Below are positions 53,014 through 61,450 of a stretch of 64,000 bases of DNA, one piece after another. Each line of letters opens with the position of its first letter. The stretch's first letter is position 1. The notes under the pieces were generated by a model. The model saw only the letters and a program-made list of their open reading frames with translations, was not told the origin of the DNA and searched no databases. The position numbers and the translations under genes are program-made. Origin of the DNA: CATQHW01 sp965215345 (GTDB taxonomy: Bacteria > Spirochaetota > Spirochaetia > SZUA-6 > Bin103); assembly GCA_965215345.1 (NCBI GenBank), contig CBDCDL010000001.1, positions 1 to 64,000 of the forward strand, written 5' to 3'.

Positions 53014-53172
53014 CGGCGCCCATTCGGACCGCCCGCGAGCCCGGTCGGCGGGCGACGTCAACTCCGCGTCGTTGGCGCGGGAGCTGATCGCGGTCACGGC
53101 GCGGGCCGCGGTATCGATCACCACGGCCGTGATGCTGGTGGAGCCCAGGTCCAGGCCGAGGTAGCGGCTCAC
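53014..53172 (-). pseudogene. FGGY-family carbohydrate kinase, N-terminal remnant
   Basis: GTG at 53172 begins MSRYLGLDLGSTSITAVVID, the phosphate-1 loop of FGGY sugar kinases, and the frame keeps family features up to about residue 53 (GRSEWAP, the usual SEW block). Beyond that it has no kinase character and runs antisense into thrC at 52947. About 90 percent of a normal 500-residue kinase is missing. It lies 22 bp after the Eis-like acetyltransferase on the same strand, as if it had been the fourth gene of that operon before a deletion or a joining event. A start without its body is unlikely to make a working enzyme. Confidence 0.65.
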
Positions 53173-53194
53173 GAGATCCTGCTCCTGAACCGCG

Positions 53195-54421
53195 TCAGAA
53201 CAACCAGTCGAACTGCGCCTGCGGCGGCGCGGCGCGGTCCAGGTCGGCCAGGAGCTCCGCCGGCCCGGCCACGTCGTCGGTGAGCGCCAGAGAGCTGGCC
53301 GGCCGCACGCCGGCCCAGAGGCGTGAGAAGGCGCCCGCCGAGGCGCGCAGCTCCGGGAGGCCGGCGCGGTGGCCCGGCGCGGCCTCGGATACGTGATCCA
53401 GGGTGACCTGATACTCGCCGGCGATCCCCCGCCAGCCCTCCGGCGCCGTCGCCCCGTCCAGGTAGCGCTCGACCGGATCGGTGAGCGTCAGGTTGAAGCG
53501 GACGGGCCGGTCGGTCCGGGCGGCGGCGATGCAGCGCTGCAGGTCCAGGATGCGGATCTGCTGCCACGCCACGTACTGGAAGCGCTGTTCGTGCCTGGCG
53601 TTGCGCATGGTCGCCAGCCCGCGCAGCGGCCAGTGGAGCAGGTCCTGCACCTGCAGGTGCACGGGCTCCGGCATCCGTACCTGGTGGACCTGATCCGAGA
53701 GCGAGGCGATCAACGCCAGCAACTCCAGCAACTGTTTGCCGTCCTCGTACGCCATCCACCAGATCGAGTACGGACCGTTCTCGTTCTCGGCTTCCGCGTA
53801 GAGGTGGTGGGTCAGCCGGTCGCCGGCGAAGTAGCCGAGCCCGAAGCCGTTCTTCGCCCAGCGCACGTCCATTTCCGTGGCCGCCGCGTCGTCGAAGACC
53901 ACCGAACCGTGCACGCGCATCCGCGCACAGCGGTTGGCGTGCATCGGCGCGGCGTGATCGACGGCGAGCCGCCGCGGAGGCCGTGCCTGAAGCGGCACGC
54001 GGAGCTTGGCCGGGTCGAACCTCAGGTCGAGGTTGTTGGGCAGGCTGCCGAAGCCGAGCCGGTCGTAGAACCCCTGCTCGAACATCCCCAGCCCGGCGAC
54101 CGCGGCGCCGCTGCCGGCGGCATCCGCCAGCGCCGCGGCCGTGACCCGGCCGGCCAGCCCCTGGCGGCGTGCCACGCGGCTGGTGGTCACCGCCATCACC
54201 CCGCACAGGTCGAGGTCCGCGTCCCGGTAACGCATCGAGCCGCGGCTGGTGAACACCGAGCATTCGGCTTCGCCTTCGACGCGGGCGACCCAGCCGGCCA
54301 TGCGCCGCATGCCGACGTCGAGCGCACGCTCGTGCGTGTCCTCGTCGACCCAGCCGGCCTCCCGCCACATGCGGATGACCGCCTTGGCGTCACGCTCCCG
54401 GTCCAGCCGCTCCGGCGTCAC
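53195..54421 (-). CDS. Eis-like GNAT acetyltransferase with C-terminal SCP2-type domain
   Basis: Intact 408-residue protein. The N-terminal GNAT region has AVIRMWREAGW, DLCGVMAVTTSRVARRQGLAGRV (acetyl-CoA loop) and LGMFEQGFYDRLGFGSLPN; a second GNAT-like half and a C-terminal sterol-carrier-like domain (RFNLTLTDPVERYLDGATA) follow. This is the three-part plan of mycobacterial Eis, which acetylates lysines or aminoglycosides. The C-terminal carboxylate, the catalytic group in Eis, is Phe (ending FDWLF) as usual. GTG at 54421 overlaps the M14 stop by 4 bp, so it is translated with the M14 and PhyH genes. Substrate unknown. Confidence 0.82.
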   Translation of the reverse strand: MTPERLDRERDAKAVIRMWREAGWVDEDTHERALDVGMRRMAGWVARVEGEAECSVFTSRGSMRYRDADLDLCGVMAVTTSRVARRQGLAGRVTAAALADAAGSGAAVAGLGMFEQGFYDRLGFGSLPNNLDLRFDPAKLRVPLQARPPRRLAVDHAAPMHANRCARMRVHGSVVFDDAAATEMDVRWAKNGFGLGYFAGDRLTHHLYAEAENENGPYSIWWMAYEDGKQLLELLALIASLSDQVHQVRMPEPVHLQVQDLLHWPLRGLATMRNARHEQRFQYVAWQQIRILDLQRCIAAARTDRPVRFNLTLTDPVERYLDGATAPEGWRGIAGEYQVTLDHVSEAAPGHRAGLPELRASAGAFSRLWAGVRPASSLALTDDVAGPAELLADLDRAAPPQAQFDWLF

Positions 54422-56086
54422 GGACGCCTCAGCACGACGCGCCCATCGCCGCCGGTGCCGCCCAGCACGCGGATCACCCCGATCTCGGCGCCCGGCTCCG
54501 CGCCGGGGGCGCGCACGAACCACTCGACGATGCGGCTGCCGGTGAGCGCGCGCAGGTGGCCGAGGTCGAGGTGGCCCCGCGCGGACAGCAGCTCCACCCC
54601 GTCGGCCGGCATCAGGCTGGTCCGCACCGGCTGCAGGCGCGGCAGCCCGCGTCCCTGGTTGGTGATGTTGGTCGGCAGCCGCCCGCGGTTGGCGATGCGC
54701 GCGCGGATGCGGTACACGTCGCCGCCCACCGGGGCGACCTCGACGTCCTCCGCCCGTACCCGCGGGTGGCGTTCCGCGAACGAGCGCGTGAAGCGGTAGG
54801 CGCCGTCCACCATCGGCGTAAGCGCCGGCACCAGGGGATTGTCGATGGCCGTGAACAGCAGGCCGCCCAGCTCGACCGGGCCGAGCTGCGGGTGGTCGAA
54901 CCGCCGCCACGGCTCGAACAGCGGGTGCCGGCGTCCGTCACCGTCCCACCAGCGCAGGAGCTGGCGGTACGTGGCGTCGATCTCGTCCCGGTCGCGGGAG
55001 CGCTCGCGCCACTCGTGGGCGGACACGCCGGCGGCGTTGACGATCGTGCCCAGCTCCACGTCGAAGCCGGGGATGCCGAGCTGGTGATAGGCGAAGCCGA
55101 GCGCGTGGCCGCGCCTGCCGCCGCTGCCGCCGCCGGGCCCGGTCGGATCGCTGAGGGCGACGGCCGGGCTGTCGATCGCCGCCGCGCCCTCCTGCGCCAG
55201 CTCCTCCAGGAGCGCGTCGTCGCCGGGATCCAGGTCGGCGCGCGGGCCCCAGGCGGGCGGCCGGATGACCGACGCCGAGCCGCAGTGGTAGCCCAGGATC
55301 CCGCACAGCTTCGGCTGCTTGAAGATGAACTCGGCCAGCGACCGCATCTCCGGCTCGCTGAACGGGTAGTCGCCGGCGCCCTGCTGCTCGCCTTCGTGCC
55401 GCCAGTCGTGCGACCAGTTGCGGTTGAAGTCGAAGCTCCGCCCGGCGTGCAGCTCCGGCGCGCCGGGGTAGAAGGAGTGCAGGCCGCCGATGCGAACGTC
55501 GTCGGTGCCGTCCCAGTCGTTGATCATCCCTTCCGGGAAGACGCGGTACCAGGGGCCGGGCGAGGTGGGCCGCCGGTCGACCAGCAGCCGCGGCTCTTCC
55601 GGGTCGCACACGTAGGTGCCGTCGGGGTGCTCCTGGCGGATCGTCAGGATCAGCCCGTCGCCGTCGATGTCGGCGGAATAGATGGTGTTCGGGGGCGCGG
55701 TTGACCGAGTCGGTGCGGCTGCGGACGCGGGCCGTCGTGGCCACGCAGAACTCGGAGGCGTCCGGACACAGCCGCGGGACCAGGTAGAGGACCACGCGCG
55801 ACAGCAGCCCGCCGCGCTCGTGGTCTTCGAGCAGGCGGTGCGCCGTGTACAGGGGGCCGTGCGTCGAGGCCGGCTCGTGCGCGTGGATGCCGCCGTGGAT
55901 GAGGAAGGCCGGACGCTCGGACGGATCGCCGGAGTCGAACTCCGTGACCGTCAGCAGGTGCAGGTCGCGTCCCTGGGCCGTGCGGCCGATCGAGCCGGCC
56001 CGGCAGAGCGCGGGGTGGGCGTCGGCCAGCTCGCGCACCACGGCGCCGATCTCATCGTACGTAAAGAAGTGGTCGAACTGGATCAT
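54418..56086 (-). CDS. M14-family zinc carboxypeptidase-like protein, frameshifted
   Basis: About 555 residues. The N-terminal half shows the M14 zinc site: FLIHGGIHAHEPAS (His and Glu ligands) after TAQGRDLHLLTV, then NTIYSADIDGDGLI and FDFNRNWSHDWRHEGE (substrate-binding NR pair), GILGYHCGSASV (third His ligand), and a catalytic Glu candidate in GFDVELGTIVNA. A C-terminal beta-sandwich of about 120 residues ends the protein. The frame breaks in a GGGGG run near 55695. The start overlaps the PhyH stop by 4 bp and the end overlaps the Eis-like start by 4 bp. There is no signal peptide, unlike most digestive M14 enzymes, which suggests an intracellular amide or peptide substrate. Confidence 0.82.
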
Positions 56087-56955
56087 CGACGCGGGTTCTG
56101 CTCCAGCCAGTCGCGCAGCGGCACGTCCTGCGGCTTGGGCGAGGTGTAGCCGTGCCCGCCCGAGGGGCCGGCGCCCAGCAACTGCCGCCGGATCGGATCG
56201 CAGCGCTCCATGACGTGCGCGACGGTCATGTCGTCGCGCGGCCGCAGCCAGCGGTAGCTGTAGCCGTAGAACAGCGCCTTGCGCGGCACGTCGGCGTGGT
56301 TGGGGCTGCCGGTGTGCCAGACGCGGCGGTCGAACAGCACGATGCCGCCGCGCGGCACCAGCACCTCGGTCGCCCCCGGCGGGTCGACGTCGCGCCGCTC
56401 TCGGTCGATCGCGGACTCGTCCAGGTGGCTGCCCGGCGCGGCGGCGAAGTTGCCGCGGCCGGGCTCGCTGCAGTCGGTGAGGAAGAAGGCCACCTTCAGC
56501 GACACGCGCGGTTGCGGCGTGGTCTCCAGCTCGTGGTTGAGCCGATCGCTGTCCTGGTGCCAGTGCCGCGTGCCGGGGTCCGCGCCCTGGCCGGCGCCCG
56601 GCGTGACGATCATGTGCGAGTGATAGATCTGGATGTTCCAGCCCAGGATGTCGAACACCTTGGGGAAGGTCGCCGGCCAGTCGATCATCTCCAGGAACCG
56701 GTCGTCGCGTCCCAGGAAATCGAACACGTTGAGCCGGTCAAGCTCGCTGGCGCCGAGCGAGCCACGCTCGGCGGCGATCCTGGCGTCGAACGCCTCCTCC
56801 AGCCCGTCGGTCACCGCTTCCGGCAACCCCTCCGGCAGGACCAGATAGCCGTCGCGGGCGAACGCCTCCTCTTCCTCGAGAGTCAGCCGGTGCCGGTTCC
56901 ACTCGCGCTCGGCCGTGGACGCCATCGTGGAGGCGGAAGCAGGCGAGGTGCTCAC
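56083..56955 (-). CDS. Phytanoyl-CoA dioxygenase (PhyH)-family Fe(II)/2-oxoglutarate enzyme
   Basis: Intact 290-residue protein. The iron ligands are HWHQDSDRLN (His-x-Asp) near residue 160 and the distal VWHTGSPN near residue 220, followed by RKALFYGYSYRW, where an Arg contacts 2-oxoglutarate. It should hydroxylate a small molecule with O2. It is the first gene of a coupled operon with M14 and Eis-like genes. Two ATGs lie close together at the start (56955 and 56925); the first 11 residues are low complexity, so the second may be the true start. Similar enzymes are very common in marine sponge-type metagenomes. Confidence 0.85.
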   Translation of the reverse strand: MSTSPASASTMASTAEREWNRHRLTLEEEEAFARDGYLVLPEGLPEAVTDGLEEAFDARIAAERGSLGASELDRLNVFDFLGRDDRFLEMIDWPATFPKVFDILGWNIQIYHSHMIVTPGAGQGADPGTRHWHQDSDRLNHELETTPQPRVSLKVAFFLTDCSEPGRGNFAAAPGSHLDESAIDRERRDVDPPGATEVLVPRGGIVLFDRRVWHTGSPNHADVPRKALFYGYSYRWLRPRDDMTVAHVMERCDPIRRQLLGAGPSGGHGYTSPKPQDVPLRDWLEQNPRR

Positions 56956-57166
56956 GGGCGGCAGCCTACCACGGTGGCCTCGTGATCCGTTTCGCCGGGC
57001 GATCAGCCGGTGCGGGCGGCGTACGTGAGCCGAACGCGGGCGTGGACGGGCATTCGGACCAGAGCGAGCAAGGTTGTCGTGTGTGCCGTCATCCGGGCGC
57101 CGCTCTCCTCCATCGATTCACGTCACGGGCCACGTCGGCTCCGGGCGATCGCCGGCCGTGGCCGCG

Positions 57167-57430
57167 TCAGCGATCGGTCTTGGGGAAATAGAACGAGATG
57201 ACGAGCGTCACCAGCGGCAGCAAGCCGATCTTGATCAACTCGAATATGTGTGCGAGCGCCTGATTGTCAGGAAATATCACGTACGCGGTGAATACCAATA
57301 CGCACGTGACGCCGAGAAACAGCAGCACCTGTTTCGCAAAACGGAGACGGTCTCCTGCCGTGATGACGCGCAGGTCTTTCGGGACGATTTCGGCGATATC
57401 GACGTCCGCGCTGTCTGCCGGCATCGTCAC
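57167..57430 (-). CDS. Small two-helix membrane protein
   Basis: About 87 residues. A soluble N-terminus (DVDIAEIVPKDLRVITAGDR) leads into two hydrophobic helices, FAKQVLLFLGVTCVLVFTAYV and IFELIKIGLLPLVTLVISFYF, ending KTDR. GTG at 57430 overlaps the stop of the RHH gene by 4 bp; ATG at 57424 is the alternative start. The coupling to a DNA-binding RHH protein gives the layout of a regulated toxin or sensor pair, but I know no named family. The helices lack charged residues. Confidence 0.65.
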   Translation of the reverse strand: MTMPADSADVDIAEIVPKDLRVITAGDRLRFAKQVLLFLGVTCVLVFTAYVIFPDNQALAHIFELIKIGLLPLVTLVISFYFPKTDR

Positions 57431-57645
57431 AATCCCAGAATGCGCCCGACCGCATGCAACTCGCGGGTATCCTTGTCTTCCTCCACGATCCCCAGCGACC
57501 TGCCCTTGCTCTTCTCCTGCTCGGCCAGCGCGAGCACAGCCAGCGCGCGGCGTACCGCTTCCGGTTTGCTGACGCGATTGCGTGCCGCGAAGCTGGTCAG
57601 CACGACGTCGAATTCGTCCGGCATTTCCACGGTCATACGGTGCAT
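57427..57645 (-). CDS. Ribbon-helix-helix DNA-binding protein
   Basis: This 72-residue protein has a strand (MHRMTVEMPDEFDVVLTSF) and two helices (SKPEAVRRALAVLALAEQE) in the RHH pattern, followed by a charged tail (EEDKDTRELHAVGRILGL). Such proteins are short transcription repressors or antitoxins. ATG at 57645 is used because upstream codons are arginine-rich noise. It is translationally coupled to the two-helix membrane protein downstream. The gene is divergent from the large putative glycosidase, whose promoter would share the 111-bp gap. Confidence 0.72.
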   Translation of the reverse strand: MHRMTVEMPDEFDVVLTSFAARNRVSKPEAVRRALAVLALAEQEKSKGRSLGIVEEDKDTRELHAVGRILGL

Positions 57646-57756
57646 GAGGATGACGCCTCCCAGCGCCGGGCCTCCGGGGGCCGCCTGTCGCGCAACGTAC
57701 CGGCACGGTGCCGTAACGTCAACTTCACACCCGCGCGTCTCCTGGTATGATGGCCC

Positions 57757-59544
57757 ATGCCGACTGCTACCTGTTCGCTTCTGACGATCGACACGCCGAT
57801 GGCGCCGCCCGCGTGGGCGGTCATGCAGCGCGAGTTGCTGCGCGCCCAGACGGCGGCCATCGAGGCGTTCCACGCCACGTACTTCGACGAGCGCGGCTAC
57901 CTGCGCTGCGTGCCCCGCTGGGGCGGGGACGACGGCGCCGACGACGCCGCCGAGAACTTCACGAGCTGGGACGCTGCTGTACGCGCTCGGCGCCGACCAG
58001 TCCGTGCTGGGACCGTTACCTCAACGCCTGGGAGGGGCCACCTGCGGCAGTACACGGAGGCCAAGACGGTCGAGGTGGAGTTCGCCCGCGACGGCATGTA
58101 CTTCAAGGAGTTCCCGGTCATGTTCGACTGGGGCCACAACGGCGAGGGTTTCAACGCCTTCTACCTGCAGGGCCTCTGCACCCCGGACGACCTGACGTTC
58201 CGGAACCGGACGCGCCGCTACGCCGGCTTCTACATGGACGAGGATCCGATCGCCAGGAACTACGACCCCCGCCACCGCGTGATCCGCAGCATGTTCAACG
58301 GCAGCCGCGGTCCGCTGATGCGCAAGGCGACGGCGCTGGACTGGACCGGCGACCGGATCGAGATCGAGGGCCGCTTCAAGCCCGGCCACCGGGAGACGAG
58401 CTACGAGCAGATGCTCGCCCACTTCGCCGAGTACACCGACGTGGTCGGCGACCATCCGCTCAACCTGCAGACCACCACCCTGGCGATCAACGCCTACATG
58501 ATCGCGGGTGAAGCGAAGTACCGGGACTGGATCATCGAGTACGTGGGCGCCTGGAAGGAGCGCACCGAGGCCAACGGCGGCATCATCCCCACCAACGTGG
58601 GGCTGGACGGCACCCTGGGCGGCGCCTGTGACGGCCGCTGGTGGGGCGGCACCTACGGCTGGGGCTTCTCGATCGACGACTATCTCGACCCCGGCTCAGG
58701 CGGCCGCTTCCATCGCCACCTGTTCATCGAGCGGGCGCCGCGCGGGTTCGGCAACGCGCTGATGGTGACCGGCGACCAGGGCTACGTGGACACGTGGCGC
58801 GGCGTGATCGACGGCGTGAACGCCAATGCCAAGGTCATCGACGGCCGGACCATGTATCCCCAGAACTACGGCGAGGAGGAGGGCGAGCCGGGCTGGTACA
58901 ACTACGCACCGGAGCCGTACACGAACGGCGCGATGCCGGTCTGGTTCTGGTCGATGCGGGACGCCGACAAGAAGCTGATCGCCGGCGACGAGTGGGTGCG
59001 CTACCTGGGCGGGGACAACCCCGGCTTCCCGGTGGAGTCGCTGCAGCGCGAGTTCTCGGAGCTGCGGACGCGCGTCGAGCGCATGCACCGGGATGCCAGC
59101 TCGCCGGACACGCGCATGTCCGACGACCCGATGGGCGCCAACCCGGCGGTCGTGACCGCGCTGACGCAGCAGATGCTGGGAGGCCTGGAGACCTCGCACT
59201 ACGGGTTTCCCGTCTACAGCCGGCTGCGCTACTTCGATCCCGAGCGCCGGCGGGCGGGCATTCCCCCGAACGTGGCGGCGCTGGTGGACTCGATGTCGGA
59301 CACCGAGGTGGCCGTGACGCTGGTCAACCTGGACCAGACGGAGGCGCGCACCGTGGTCGTGCAGGCCGGAGCCTACGGAGAGCACCGCTTCGGCCAGGCG
59401 TCCGCCGGCTCGGCGCAGGCGACCGTCGACCGCCCGCACGTACGCGTGCGCCTGGAGCCCGGCTGCGGCGAACGGATCGTGTTCCAGCAGGCCCGCTACA
59501 CCGAACAGCCCACCTTCACCTTCCCCTGGGACCGCGCCGAGTAG
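57757..59544 (+). CDS. Large protein of unknown family, possible six-hairpin glycosidase-like
   Basis: About 595 residues. No signal peptide. A local double shift between about 57975 and 58035 replaces about 20 residues; in the other frame this reads LLYALGADQSVL and RYLNAWEG. The body has aromatic-rich helical segments (GEGFNAFYLQGL, YEQMLAHFAEYTDVVGDH, TLAINAYMIAGEAKYRDWII) and glycine-rich turns (CDGRWWGGTYGWGFSIDDY), reminiscent of (alpha/alpha)6 barrels such as heparinase- or GH127-like enzymes, and ends in a beta-rich part (VAVTLVNLDQTEARTVVVQ). I cannot name the family or its catalytic residues. It is 154 bp upstream of an orphan sugar-binding protein. Confidence 0.6.
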   Translation: MPTATCSLLTIDTPMAPPAWAVMQRELLRAQTAAIEAFHATYFDERGYLRCVPRWGGDDGADDAAENFTSWDAAVRARRRPVRAGTVTSTPGRGHLRQYTEAKTVEVEFARDGMYFKEFPVMFDWGHNGEGFNAFYLQGLCTPDDLTFRNRTRRYAGFYMDEDPIARNYDPRHRVIRSMFNGSRGPLMRKATALDWTGDRIEIEGRFKPGHRETSYEQMLAHFAEYTDVVGDHPLNLQTTTLAINAYMIAGEAKYRDWIIEYVGAWKERTEANGGIIPTNVGLDGTLGGACDGRWWGGTYGWGFSIDDYLDPGSGGRFHRHLFIERAPRGFGNALMVTGDQGYVDTWRGVIDGVNANAKVIDGRTMYPQNYGEEEGEPGWYNYAPEPYTNGAMPVWFWSMRDADKKLIAGDEWVRYLGGDNPGFPVESLQREFSELRTRVERMHRDASSPDTRMSDDPMGANPAVVTALTQQMLGGLETSHYGFPVYSRLRYFDPERRRAGIPPNVAALVDSMSDTEVAVTLVNLDQTEARTVVVQAGAYGEHRFGQASAGSAQATVDRPHVRVRLEPGCGERIVFQQARYTEQPTFTFPWDRAE

Positions 59545-59697
59545 ATTCGGTTCCTCAGAATCCGAGACCATCAGAGTGACGGGCGACAGAACGTCCGGTT
59601 GCCGGCGCGCGCCGAAGTGGGCTACGCTGCGAGGCCAACGGGCTGCCTCCCGTGGGAGGAGCCAAGTTCAAATACCACACGCATAAGGAGATTCGCG

Positions 59698-61308
59698 ATG
59701 AGAAGAACCGTGGTACTCGCAGTCACGGTGGCCGTGCTATGCGCCGCCGTGCCCGTCTTCGCCGACGACTGGATGATGGACACGTCGCCGGTGACGCTGA
59801 AGGTCTACTCGGACCGCGGCTGGTTCCAGCCGTGGGAGGGCCGGGGAGCCGAGCTCGTCACCGAGAAGACCGGGGTCAACCTGGAAATCCGCAAGCCGCC
59901 CGAGGACGACTCCACGGGTCAGGACATCAACCTCATGATCGCCAGCAATGACTGGCCGGACCTGATGGTCGTCGACTGGAACAACCCGGGCGTGCCGCAG
60001 TTGATGGACGCCGGGCTGGTCCATGACGTCAACGAGCTGATCGATGCGCATGCGCCGAGCTTCCGCACCTACCTGGACGATGCCATCGGCCCGGAGCTGT
60101 TGGGCGGCACCTACGCGCACACCGACGGCAAGACCTATCGGCTGGCCTTCGGCGGCAACCTGGGGGCGAAGGACTCCGCCATAGCGGCCGAGGTCGGGTT
60201 CGCGATTCCGTGCTGGCTGCCGCGCTTCGGCGTGCGCCAGGACTACTTCGATGAGATCGGCGCGCCGGACATCCGCAACGCCGACCAGTTCTATGAAGCC
60301 GTCAAGGCCATGGCGGCGAACCATCCGGACAAGATCCCCGTCCTGGGCGACAAGAACACCAAGCACGCGTGGTTCACCTACCACTTCGGCACCAACCACA
60401 CGTGGGGCAACTACTACGCCGACCCCGACGCCAAGGAGATCAAGTACTACACCAGCCACCCGGCGTTCCCGGAGGCGATCAAGTTCATGAACAAGCTGGC
60501 GCGTGAGGGCCTGTACCCGGAGGAGGCGCTCATCTGGACGTCCGAGGTCCATGAGGAATGGGTGGCCGGCAACGTCATCGTGATCATGACCAACGACTGT
60601 CCCCCGGGTCAGTCCGTTCCCATCGGCGAGACCGGCACCACGCGGTACGTACTGCCCCCGTGGGACACCTATGCCTACAGCCTGTGGCGCACGCCGTGGA
60701 TGGCCGACCTGTTCCCGACCGCGTCGGACAAGTCGGATCGCGCGATCCGCTTCGTCCAGTACTACGCCAGCCCCGAGGGGTTCGCCGACACCTCCGCCGG
60801 TGTCGAGGGCGACGAGTGGACCGGTGACCCCGTGAACGGCCCCCACTTCTCGTACAATGCCGACAACTACGTCACTCCGCTCTTCCCGGACGGGCTGCCG
60901 ACCTGGTTCCCGGAGTTCCTGGACATGGTCAATGCCGATTGGACCAACCTGATCACGGCCGGGATCCATCTGCCGCCGATCATCACCCTGGACGGCATCA
61001 AGCTGGGTGCACCCCGCTGGCAGAATGGGCCGAGCGCGAACGACGTCGCCTTCGTCGAGATGATGTCACCCTACTTCACGGCCGGTCCCGAGCTGTACGT
61101 CCCGATCCGCGGTGACAGCGACATCGGCATCATCCGCGAACGGGTGGACAAGCTGTTCGAGGACTACTTCGCCCGCATGGTCTTCGCCGACAGCGAGGAA
61201 GAGGCGGTCAGCCTGATCGCCGAGTTCCAGGACAAGGCCGGGCAGGCGGGACTCGCCCAGTTCGAGGCCGAGGCAACGAGCATCTACCGCAGCAACCTCG
61301 GTATGTAA
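59698..61308 (+). CDS. Extracellular solute-binding protein, family 1 (LplA-like), orphan
   Basis: Intact 536-residue binding protein with a classical signal peptide (MRRTVVLAVTVAVLCAAVPVF, cleavage after VFA). AAGGAG precedes the ATG at 59698. The mature part includes DINLMIASNDWPDLMVVDW, FAIPCWLPRFGVRQDYFDEI and the C-terminal SEEEAVSLIAEFQDKAGQAG of the LplA-like group. No permease follows, so it either supplies the LplB/LplC pair at 46-47.6 kb or depends on permeases elsewhere. It is only distantly similar to the other LplA-like protein. Four successive hairpins follow its stop. Confidence 0.9.
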   Translation: MRRTVVLAVTVAVLCAAVPVFADDWMMDTSPVTLKVYSDRGWFQPWEGRGAELVTEKTGVNLEIRKPPEDDSTGQDINLMIASNDWPDLMVVDWNNPGVPQLMDAGLVHDVNELIDAHAPSFRTYLDDAIGPELLGGTYAHTDGKTYRLAFGGNLGAKDSAIAAEVGFAIPCWLPRFGVRQDYFDEIGAPDIRNADQFYEAVKAMAANHPDKIPVLGDKNTKHAWFTYHFGTNHTWGNYYADPDAKEIKYYTSHPAFPEAIKFMNKLAREGLYPEEALIWTSEVHEEWVAGNVIVIMTNDCPPGQSVPIGETGTTRYVLPPWDTYAYSLWRTPWMADLFPTASDKSDRAIRFVQYYASPEGFADTSAGVEGDEWTGDPVNGPHFSYNADNYVTPLFPDGLPTWFPEFLDMVNADWTNLITAGIHLPPIITLDGIKLGAPRWQNGPSANDVAFVEMMSPYFTAGPELYVPIRGDSDIGIIRERVDKLFEDYFARMVFADSEEEAVSLIAEFQDKAGQAGLAQFEAEATSIYRSNLGM

Positions 61309-61315
61309 TCCGTCG

Positions 61316-61368
61316 CGCCCCCCGGGGGGCGTGACGACTCGTCACGACGAGCGACGCTTCAGCGTCGC
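61316..61368 (+). other. Three stacked hairpins in the 3' untranslated region
   Basis: CGCCCCCCGGGGGGCG (61316-61331, a perfect palindrome), GTGAC/GTCAC (61331-61345) and GCGACGC/GCGTCGC (61351-61368) follow one another directly after the binding-protein stop and before its terminator. They may protect the mRNA end from exonucleases. Confidence 0.55.
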
Positions 61369-61370
61369 CA

Positions 61371-61410
61371 GGGCACGCCGGTACAAGCAGCCGGCGTGCC
61401 CTTCTTTTTT
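61371..61410 (+). terminator. Intrinsic terminator after orphan binding protein
   Basis: An 11-bp perfect stem GGGCACGCCGG/CCGGCGTGCCC with a nine-base loop is followed at once by TTCTTTTTT. This is a textbook factor-independent terminator, the strongest in the window. Confidence 0.93.
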
Positions 61411-61450
61411 GAGTAGGCGTCGGTCAACGCCCAGGTGAGATGAGAGAGGA

